A stretch of 64,000 bases of DNA from NCBI GenBank assembly GCA_013397865.1, contig VZTI01004088.1, forward strand, positions 5,440,849 through 5,504,848. The letters are read 5' to 3'. The stretch's first letter is position 1. Each line of letters begins with the position of its first letter. A program made the position numbers and the translations under genes. Below, piece after piece: positions 24,473 through 33,923 of the stretch. The notes under the pieces were generated by a model, which made no database searches, was not told the DNA's origin, and saw nothing but the letters and a program-made list of their open reading frames with translations. Origin of the DNA: Struthidea cinerea (taxonomy: Eukaryota > Chordata > Aves > Passeriformes > Corcoracidae).

Positions 24473-27400
24473 AGTATCACTGACATGGGCGTCTTGAGTG
24501 CCTACTTGCATTTTGAAAATGCAGCCCTTTGTCTTTAGAAGGCGGCCTAAAACCCTAATTAAATCGGAAGATTTTTGTGGGCTGAGGGATTGTGCAGTAT
24601 TAGATAAGTTAGCAACAAACCCATCAAGTAGTCCAGGGGGAAAAAATAAAATGCAATCAGGTAATCTTACAATCAGCAGATAAAAGCTAAATAGAAACAT
24701 ATTACATAGCCTGTAACTATAATAGGCTAACACTGCATTATTTTCAAGACATAACTACTGCACGCAATCAGGAAGAGAGCAAAGAACCATGAAATGCTCA
24801 GCGAAAATGGGATGGGAAGGGAGAACTTGCATTCAAAACTTGGGATTTTCTGTTGTTTCTTCTCAAAAAATGGATTACTGCTTGATATAGGCAATAAAAA
24901 TGATGATATTAAGGCATGTCTGAACAGGCAACAGTTGCTACTGTGCTTCAGACCGGAGCTGAAAGGAATGACTGTCTCTGTTTTGAGTAGAAGTGGGCCC
25001 CCAGTCTCTAAGAATGTGTGCATGATGTATAATAGATACCTGTCTGATATAATTAATTATATTTTTCCTAAATTTAACATTGCCTGAAGGGTAAAATCAT
25101 TTTGCTTGGTGAAATCCCTCATGCCACACAAAGTCTGTGCACAAGTCAGATTTAATTGCTGTGATAAAACCACAAGAAAGACCAGGTTTGCATTAAATCT
25201 ATAACCACATCTAGTGAAGAATAGCTTTAATCACCTTTGAAATGTTGACCACAAGATAATTAAAGGGAAAGTGTTCTCATTAGTAATTATCCAGGAATAT
25301 CAAATCTCAGTTTATCTTGAAGTCCAATTTAAAATGACTTGGCATGGTTTAAATTTTTTCCTCTATTTCTGAGGTTATGAATCTCCTAGAACTTCTTCTA
25401 CAAGGGTGGGAAAAAAAACTCAAGTTTGCCCTGTGGAATTCCACAATCCACTGTCATGCTTCCTTTCCTGGGTCTGTGCTAGTCAGAGTACCAGGTAACA
25501 GCAGTCACTTCTCATTGATACCTTTGCCATTTTCACATTCAGGACAAACTGAAAACTGAAGTTTTTCATTCTTACTAAAGACAGCATTACTTGTGTTGCT
25601 AGGAGATGATGTATCTCCTTGCTTCCATCACTGAAGCCTCTTTGGTGTAGTTTCTCTGCTCCTGGTAACAAATACTTGATCTCTTGCACATGTGCTTCCA
25701 GTGGAAAAGAGAAGCAGAGTTTCACTTGAATCTGAGCAATAGCTTGTTTCAATTTGCACGTGTAAATCAGCCTTGAATCTGAGTTTTTCAAACAGCCCAC
25801 AAGACCGCCACAATTCTCCAGAATCAAAGCTCCGACTCCAGGCTTTGACAAGAGTCACCTGTGTTATGAAATGACCCTAATCAAAGAACAGCACAGAGAG
25901 CAAATTCTTCTGCTTCTCACATTGTTTCCTCTGTCTGACCTGTTTAACAAATCTAACACACCACATCTCATTAGGCTCAGCCTTTACTTCCCTGTAAAGA
26001 AAATGAATTTAGAAGGCTATATTTAAGAACATCAGATCGTGTTAACAGCACAACATGGTGTGTGTAGTAGGGTAAACGATTCTTTTAAAGGAACTTATTT
26101 CCCTCTGCATACTTTCTCTGTTTTCCTCCTCCTCTCCTCTTTACACACCTTAGCAAATATGCCAGGAGGGGGGATTCTGGTCTGAACTGCTGCCTATGAA
26201 ATTTCAGACAGCTTGATTTTTTTGGCTTGGCAAAGTTTGGTAAGGGTCGCTTTCAATATTAGGCTTATAATGAAAGGATTGTTGTAACCTTATCTATGTT
26301 ATGTGGAAGAGATCGACATCTCTCAAACATTAAAAAAAAAAAAAAGAAGAAAGCAGAAGGCTTCTTTTCTTTCTTTAAATGTAATTTAGTTTTCCTTTCC
26401 CCCTTTCCCAAGTTTCATTGTGGGTTCACTGAGCTACTCTCCCCTTCGGGCAGAAATGGAAACCAGAGGAGTTGCATTCCTTCAGTCTCTTTCTGACAGC
26501 AAATGTGGCTGCATCAAACTTAGCAGCTAAAGCCTTGCCCTGCACTCTATAGTGCAGCTGTGCAGAACTTGGCTGTTTCAGATCACAGTGCTTTTAAAAA
26601 GACTTTCGCGAAGATTTCACTTGGCTTGCTGCTGCTGAATTGCACTTTGAGACAGGCAAACACCACAAAAATCAGGGGAAAAAAAAGGTATCAAAACACT
26701 CAGTGAAAAACCTTGCATTTCATCTGGTCCTGTGTTGAAATTGCACAGTGCTATGAAGTTTGCATGATACAGAGGAATAAAAGAATTTTTTGAACCTTGG
26801 CCCAGGTTTGCTTTGAAATTTTCACAAACCATAGCAAAACTTTCGACTGATGTAGAGTGAGATTCAAGTTTCTAATGAAACCAGGCCATTTTGCATGGAT
26901 TCAGGTTTCATAATGCAGGTCTCTTACAGCTGTACTCTCAAAGGAACATATTCCTATCTCAAGATGGGATTTACATACTGTATGTAACTCCCCACATGTC
27001 CCGGCAAGATTATTACTTTCTTATATAGCCGTAAATCCTAGAGCTTTATGTTATGTCAAGGGAATGGATAATCCGCTCACTAAGGGCCAAATCCTACCCC
27101 TTGAACAGGCATGTCAAGGCCCAAGAGGTAAAAGAAACCCTATTCTTTGAGGGATAGATTAGCAAGGCACGCCCTCCACAGCAGCACAGAAGATGCTCAG
27201 TTCACACTGGTGCCAGGGTCCCTGAGTAAGAACGCGGTCAGCCCCAATAGCCACACACAGAGCAGCACAGCAACCAGCAGCCCTGCACCGAACAGATCAG
27301 GCGCTAGTTAGGTCATGCCAATCAGGTCCTGACACACATTATTCTTTTCCCTAGAAGCATCCCTGCAACTTAAATTCAGAGAATATTGGCCAATTAACAT

Positions 27401-28501
27401 GGGTAATGTCAAACTGTAGAGAGGATAAACAGAAAGCAGCAGGTTCTGGATTCAAGTGTTACTCTCTTGCACTAAGGGGAGATGGGGTTTTTGAGTGAAA
27501 GCAGAATAAAAATTTACAACTGTGCATTATATTTTATTTTAAGGAAACCAGAGTGTTTTTTTCAGAACCTGAGTACTCTTCATCGCAACTTTTCTAACAG
27601 CAACTGACAGCCTGAAGAACCCAATTCTCTCTGTACATATGCAGTTCTCTGTACACATACCACCAGCACTCCCTAGTATCTGCCTGTTTTATTTCCATAA
27701 TTTAGGATTCCTCCTGCCCTGCCCACTCTCGGGTGCCCTGAAGCACATGTTTGTGCATGGCATGATGTATTGATACACCAACAAAAAGAGGGACTAGAGA
27801 ATTTATGCATTTCCTACGGAGTATCACTCTGGGAAGTGAAATCAGCCAGGAAAAATTCCCTGTTCCAAAGGCCAGGAACAAACAAGACTGTCCCTTCTCA
27901 GCAGCAGCCATCACATAATGATAGCTGGTTTGTGTCCTGCCTAAGCACTGCCCATGTCAGGCAAGCACCAGAGAGCAGGACATCATCTTGCTCAGAGCTG
28001 ATGTGTAACACTGGACCCAGCTTCCTTCCTTTCCCCTTCTCCCTGCCAAGCCAGGGCCCTCCCAACACACCGCTTTATGCTGTGCAGGAGTGGTGTGTAT
28101 AGGAAGCAATTAACTCCTCACAGCTGGTCTGATTCCTACAGGACGGAGAGACAACTGTAGTCCCTTTTCTAGCCATCCTAAGGATTAACTCCTTTTTCCC
28201 CAGTGTCTCAAGGGGGTGTGCACACTCTCAGGAGTTAGACTACAGCTCTGAACACATTTGACAGCTGACTTTCAGCAGCAGATCCACATCTGAAGGGCTA
28301 TCTCTCTTTAAACAAAACACATTATCAGTAATAGATTAAAAACAAAGTTCTGTGTTTAGACTCATTATTGTAGACCTGCTGCAAGCAAATGTAATCATGT
28401 CCTGTAGAGATTAACCAAAAGCATAGGAAAGAAAGTCCACATTGTAAAATCTTATTTCTTTCATGCAAGTGATTAATATGTAATTGGATGATAATACTGC
28501 A
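24473..28501. other. Non-coding unique DNA, no gene seen
   Basis: No gene is supported. The minus-strand frame at 25,483-25,851 (122 codons) has no recognisable domain and no splice context. The stretch 24,480-24,730 is AT-rich, non-repetitive and carries homeodomain-like cores such as CCTAATTAAATC (see findings). There is an A run at 26,331-26,345 and a pyrimidine-rich patch at about 26,110-26,145. GGGCCAAATCCTACC near 27,085 resembles the end motif of old amniote repeats, but too little follows to call an element. Confidence 0.55.
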
Positions 28502-28570
28502 AATAATAATAATAATACATGGCACTTATACAGCACCTGCCATCTGAGGATCTCAGCACTTCTCAAACAG
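28502..28570 (-). mobile_element. Ancient LINE/SINE 3'-end relic with (AAT)n tail
   Basis: On the minus strand this reads GAAGTGCTGAGATCCTCAGA, then a GGTGCTGTATAAGTGCCATG-like segment, then an (ATT)n tail. It is the same old tail seen at 24,365-24,472 and 32,010-32,095, here in reverse orientation. The trinucleotide array at 28,502-28,516 is consistent with the simple-repeat tail of that family. The family name is uncertain. Confidence 0.5.
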
Positions 28571-29362
28571 CTACAAAATCTCACACATGCTAACAACATG
28601 GCTTATGATCTTTCCTGCCTAACCTTTCAAAACTTTACATGCCATATGAGTGTGTTAAAACCAGGAAATGAATATGCCTGTGACTTCACAGAATTGGACA
28701 TGGACTTAGGTCTAAATCTGGTGCAAATATGTGACCGCCCTAAGTTAATCTGACCCCAGTATGGCTACAGTTAGGATATTATTGGAGTGAGGTAGATATG
28801 TGTGCATACATGTTTAATTGCTGAGTTTTCATTCATTTAGGGAGTGTCTTGGTTCAAGGAAAGGGGAAAAACTTGGTTCAAGGAAAGCAAAAAAACTTGC
28901 ACTGCTAGAAGTCATATTTACCTGATGCTGCCTGAGACACACACACACAGAGACAAAAAAGAGTTTGGCCAGGTTAGACAGAAGATTCATTAATGTGCCC
29001 TTGATGCAGTCTCTACCACAGGTGCTCACATAAAGCCCAGCCAGATGTAAAATCTAGATCAGAAGTTAAATTTCCTCCTGCAGGTATGTTGGCAAAGGCA
29101 CTTGGTGCACAGCCCCGCACATGTACACCTGATTGGTGACTGTGAGGAGTTGTAGGTGAATGATGAAGCTATATAAAACAAAGATTAACAGATTCAACCC
29201 ATGTGCTTGGCAGATATATTGAAGTGTGCAGATTGTCATTATGTGCAGGGTTTGGAAAATGCAACAGTAATTCCTGTCAAGAGGAATCAAGAATTAAATG
29301 GGCCAGACCCTAGTGCCCAGCTTCTCATATGGCTTTAAGAACATGCAGTGTCTTAAAAGGGA
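28571..29362. other. Non-coding unique DNA
   Basis: Apart from the 24-bp-period duplication and a short CA run near 28,938, I see no gene or repeat. The open frames are short. Confidence 0.5.
28848..28887 (+). repeat. Imperfect tandem duplication, period 24
   Basis: The 16-mer CTTGGTTCAAGGAAAG appears at 28,848-28,863 and again at 28,872-28,887. It reflects a local duplication. The GGTTCAAGG core recalls a tRNA B box, but no tRNA fold surrounds it. Confidence 0.75.
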
Positions 29363-29480
29363 CAGTGGTGGCTTATGGATATGGCACCAGCTTGGGAACC
29401 TGAGGTTTTGGGATCTATCTGCAGTATGGCCAGCGATCACCTCTGTCACCTCAGTTAAATAGGTTCTCTCCATATCTCTG
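29363..29480 (+). mobile_element. tRNA-derived SINE relic, MIR-like
   Basis: The order GTGGTGGCTTATGGATATGG, then CACCAGCTTGGGAACCTGAG, then GTTTTGGGATCT, then CACCTCTGTCACCTCAGTTA follows the plan of a tRNA-derived SINE of the MIR/CORE type: an A-box-like start, a degenerate B box, and a core with a CCTCAGTT segment. It is heavily diverged with no intact promoter boxes, so it is old and inactive. Birds are known to carry low numbers of such ancient amniote SINE copies. The assignment is by eye only. Confidence 0.42.
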
Positions 29481-29843
29481 CTTTCTTTTCACTTCAGAGT
29501 AAACAATCATTATAAAAAAAAAAGAAGTATTTCTAAGGTGCCATTTAGTTCCATTAAGAAGCAGTTTCTCATGTTCTAGTGATCTGTGTAATACAAGGAG
29601 ACCTAGGTATGTGAGGAAAACAACTCTCTGTTAATCTCATTCTTGGCAAAGCCGGTATTATTGATTGGGTATCAGACCAGATGAGGCCTCAAAAAGCTAC
29701 TATAATTTTAATATACCTTAATTTCAATAATATGATGTACTATTGAGCACAGCAACCCATTAATTGAAGGTTTTTGTTTACAGATATACGTATCTATCTC
29801 AATAAAAAATTATTTTAAGAATAAGAGAGAATAAATTCACATC
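29481..29843. other. Non-coding unique DNA
   Basis: AT-rich sequence with a short A run near 29,513. No gene, RNA or repeat family is recognisable before the polypyrimidine tract. Confidence 0.5.
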
Positions 29844-29970
29844 CTTCCTTCCTTCCTTCCTTTCTTCCTTCCTTCCTTCCTTCCTTCCTTCCTTCCTTCC
29901 TTCCTTCCTCCCTCCCCTCCTTCCTTCCTTCCTCCNGTCCCCTCCCGTCCCCTCCCCTCCCCTCCCTTCC
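29844..29970 (+). repeat. (CCTT)n/(CCCCT)n polypyrimidine tract
   Basis: A 127-base tract of almost pure C and T starts as CCTT tetranucleotides and passes into CCCCT pentanucleotides. The only purine interruptions are two or three G bases, and one N sits at 29,936. The minus strand carries four or more runs of three to four G separated by single bases near 29,944-29,967, which fits a G-quadruplex. The mirror-symmetric purine/pyrimidine strand could also form triplex DNA. The N and the repeat nature mean that the assembled length is unreliable. Confidence 0.95.
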
Positions 29971-32009
29971 ATCTCAGTAGTCTTCTAGAGACATTTAATC
30001 CTCTTCACATTAAACTCTTGACTAAAAATTCCAAATAAAGCACCTACTTCTAAAAGTCACACTATCCAATCAGGGACCAGAAATACACCAGGTAAATAGT
30101 CACACACAAGGAATAACTTAAAGTAAATAATCATAGTGTTCAAATTGCAGATAATTCAGAGGGTACAGTTTGCTCACAAAAATAATTCAGCAGACAATTA
30201 CAAATAATGATCTAATTTGGGAAAATCGCAATCAGCTGGTTCACATTACATTTACAGAAGAGCTGAATTTGCTGGATGAAATATTTGTTATGAAGAGTTC
30301 AACCAGCTCCACTATTTACTTCACAGAGTAGCTAAATCCAAAGAGCACACAGTGGAAACCACTGCAGAAGGGAAATATTTACATATTATCTATGTTAGAA
30401 GTGTGCAATGAAAGTTGGAGAGAATACACAGCTAAAAAGGCATGCTAATCACCCTGGAAATCATAATGCAAAATCAGCATGCAATAGATGCTAAATGGCA
30501 AGCAAATAAATGCAGACACATGACGAAACTAGGCCAGAAAATTCCAGATCAGTATCTTACTTCCTCACTGATAGTATTTATTTCATGGGTAGGGGAATGG
30601 AATGATGTTGTTACTATTGTTGTAGGGCACAGACCAAAACTTCAGACTCATTTGGCTTACACACACACAAGGTTCCTAATTTCTATCCCATAGAGACTGA
30701 CTGATGTTACCAGGTTCATACTAGAACCTGATGGAGTGCAAGGTGTTTGAGATGGCTATGCAAAAATCTGTGGACTGCCTTAAAATTTTGAGCCCAATTT
30801 AGCAAAACTGAAATATAATTACGTTTCCCAGTAAATACATTTTGCTTTGGTTCTTCCAGAAGACCAGGCAAGAAATGGAGCAGGACACATAGACACTGCT
30901 AGGAAGTCAGATTCAGCCCTCTGTTCTGGGTGAATCTCTCCATTGTTACATTTTGGGATCTTTCTTTGCAGGAGCTTGTCCTGTCTCATCTCTTAGCTTA
31001 GGGCTGTCAAAGTACACCTTCCAGATCAGAATATTCACTTCTGACCTAGCTTGGGCCAAGTTTTAGACCAGAGGATATTTATTAGACAACTTTACAGTTT
31101 TAAACAAACTTACATTGTTCCACAGCTTTAAGTAGGGAATTTCTCATGAACAATATCATGTTTCATTTTCACAATCTCTATTATAGACTTTATTTATAAT
31201 GCCTTGTGGAAAAATATTCTTAAAGCAACATTGAAGAAAGGAGCTTAAAATGAACATATGTTGAAGTTAATAAATTATAGCATTTCTTGTTCTTCTTTCC
31301 CCTTATTTTGCTTCCCATGTTTTGGGACCAATCCCAGTCAGACCAGGTCCAAACAAAACTGAGTAAAGATTTGGGAGGCAGTTTGGGATCAATCCCATTT
31401 TAGCAGTACTGTTCTTACCACACCAGGATGCTATGTAGTTTCATCTTTTTCTCTTTTTGAATGTTGGCCATCGTTTCAGCCTGCCTGCTCTGCTGCACGG
31501 AATTTGATATGCAAGTCACAGAAGTGTCCCAGATTTGGTTTTGACCAAAAAAAGTGAGTTTTCTAAGGACCCGTAGCCACAGCATTGATATTTCCTACAC
31601 CATATGGTACAGGAATACTCAGTGGGAGTTGAGGCAGTAGAAAAATCCTGGGTGAGGCTGCATAAAGCTACAAACACCATTTGAAAACTGAATTGTCTCA
31701 CCACTCTGACCAGAGAGTCTCCACAAACCACTAATAAATGTACTCCAGACCACAGCTGGGGAAAGACTGAGATAGACAAATCATTTAAAAACCAGAACAT
31801 GCTGTTCATTCAGAGAGCTTTCCTTAAAGGGGAATGAAAATGAGGCACAGTGTCTGACAAAGCATTTCCTTTAGACAATACAATACTTACTTTTAATTTA
31901 TAATCCAGTTTACTTGGCAAAAATTACTTTTCCTCCTCATTTCACTGCTATGTACTTTCTTGCCTCTACAGGGAGCCAGCTGGTCACCACTTTCTGCCCT
32001 AGAGGTAGC
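29971..32009. other. Non-coding unique DNA, no gene seen
   Basis: AT-rich DNA with short open frames only. A loose direct repeat (TTTGGGACCAATCCCA near 31,320 and TTTGGGATCAATCCCA near 31,382) lies about 60 bases apart and may be a diverged duplication. Confidence 0.55.
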
Positions 32010-32095
32010 TGCTTTTCACTGGTGCTTTATATTGTTGTGAAGTGCTTAGGGATTTACAAGATGGAAGACACTATAAATGTGAGAAATTGTGGAGC
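32010..32095 (+). mobile_element. Ancient LINE/SINE 3'-end relic
   Basis: The run TTGTGAAGTGCTTAGGGATT followed by TACAAGATGGAAGACACTAT and AAATGTGAGAAA matches the old vertebrate repeat tail GAAGTGCTTTGGGATCC..GATGAAAGGCGCTATATAAATG. It is the clearest of the three copies of this tail in the window. Which LINE or SINE family it belongs to needs a repeat-library search. Confidence 0.5.
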
Positions 32096-32960
32096 TTGTT
32101 AAAGTTATTACGAAATTTCCACTTTGTATTAGTCAGATCTTTTCACAGCCACTTTACCACTGAAGTCATCAAAATGTCATCCATCCTTTCAACTAGGAAA
32201 GACGGCTTGCCAGACTCATTTAAATGGCATTATCCATCCTAAAATTCTGGTCAATTTGGACAACTGATGCCTGCACCCAGTACATCCCCATTTTTGCTCA
32301 TGCTCTGCAAATTTCAAACAATACAGAATTTGAACTCTCCCTGAAAGCAATGTTTGTTAAAACCAGTCAAATATAACTACTCCTTCATTAAAAAAAAAAA
32401 AATAAAATGAATAAATAAACCCTGAAAACAAAGAAACTTAAAAAAACCACCCCAGGTTGTTCAGACAAATCCATATCTTAATTACCCTTTACTTCTCTCT
32501 TGATCCTGCATGTGTCAAATCATGAATGAAAAAATTTGCTTTACAGCTCAGGACATCATAGACAAAAACAATCATTACAGCATATGCACGTACACAAAAT
32601 CTTCATCAGCTTAAGTTAGTCCAAATGGTCCAGTGAGGAAACAAAGAATTAACTAATTCATTGTGTGAACAGCCTGCTGGTCATTAGCAGCTCTACAGAA
32701 AGAGACATCAGCTTAACTAAAACATTATTGTTGAATTAAAAAAAAAAAAAAGCCACAATTATGACATTCAATTATTCTATTAAGTGAAATTAACTATTCT
32801 TCTTGTTCTTTCAAAAGAGCAAGATAAAGCACAGGATCCAAATAATTAGGTCAGCAGCAATGAATTCTGCAGAAAAGCTGTCTAGACTTCTATTTTCGTT
32901 TTCAAATTTGAGTGGTTGGGTATTGTGTGTTTGTGTGCCTTTGCTGCTTTGAATTCTCAG

Positions 32961-33104
32961 GGTGGTCACGTTAATAAGTTTGCCCCAGCAGGTAGAGTGA
33001 AGCCTGGATCAAGGTGTGGCATTCCGGCTTTGATGTCGGCTGTCACACTCAGCTGCCTCTCGATCTCTTTGGCTGCCATCAAGTCTGTTGTTGTGGGAGA
33101 CCAG
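32961..33104 (+). other. Candidate spliced exon, identity unknown
   Basis: A pyrimidine-rich stretch with many T and G bases ends in GAATTCTCAG at 32,960, a good splice acceptor, and CCAG|GTAAAG at 33,101-33,110 is a good donor. The 144 bases between are exactly 48 codons and fully open in phase 0, which begins Gly-Gly-His-Val and ends Val-Gly-Asp-Gln. The segment is richer in CpG than its surroundings. I do not recognise the protein, and the antisense strand also has an open stretch here (including MAAKEIERQLSVTADIKAG), so the coding strand, if any, is ambiguous. The frame continues open past both splice sites. It could be an lncRNA exon, an old coding exon or chance. Confidence 0.2.
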
Positions 33105-33900
33105 GTAAAGCAGGGCTGTTCTGCTGGGTGGCACAACTCAAAGGAGGGTCAGTTCAGGTATGCTGTGAGGGGTTATGGTCCTCAGCAGCTGAATATACAA
33201 GGAGAGCATAGCTTGTAACAAACGTTTTTAAAAAAAGGCATTGATTCTCACTGGGCTTTCAGCAGAGGCCACAGAATGTTACAGCAACAGCAGTTACTGA
33301 GGTCTGTTTGTAAAAGGTCCTGCAAAGGGAAACTATACAGTGGAATGGCAATGGTGGACCAAGATAAACAGGGAGTTGGCAGGTATTTAGAGAATCAGGA
33401 GCACAGTTCACAAAAAACTTGTAGAAGAAAGGTGTGTGAGGGGGCAGAGAGTTGAATAAGGCTTTCTTCAACTGTGAATTTGCTGGACATTCCAGAAACA
33501 GAACACTTTAAAAACAATATTTTCCCACGTTTTCTGTTCCTACAAACACTAGTTACTAATAGCAACTGTCTGCAAAGCAAGATGCAAAACTGAATAAGCA
33601 GTTTAAAAGACAGAATGCAATACTAGCTTTTCCTTGAGCACAGGGAGGTCTGTTTCAAAGGGAAGCTCAGTAGGTGCAGTCTATTATTTATTAGTGTGAC
33701 TAATGCGAGGAACTCCCATGGTTCACACAAGGAAGTTCTTCCCCGCTTATCTCAACATTCTGTAGGATAAAACCTTTCATGCATGTTGTCCTCAAATGTC
33801 AAAAATGTTTTCATCTGAAAAAGAGGGTGGAAACCAAGTAGACTCATCCCAGAAGCTGAATCATCACACAGTATTTCTGAGTTGCTGCTATGATGTAAAC

Positions 33901-33923
33901 TGTGACTGCTCTCAGCAGTCACA
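33901..33923. repeat. Perfect 10-bp hairpin with 3-nt loop
   Basis: TGTGACTGCT (33,901-33,910) and AGCAGTCACA (33,914-33,923) are exact reverse complements around CTC. Hairpins of this size are expected roughly once or less by chance in a 64 kb window. Confidence 0.75.

Noticed and set aside
25483..25851. 122-codon minus-strand frame
   Set aside because: No domain, no splice signals, and an overlapping minus-strand frame (25,628-25,858) of equal quality.
28872..28887. GGTTCAAGG as a tRNA B box
   Set aside because: It is part of a 24-bp-period duplication and no cloverleaf can be drawn around it.
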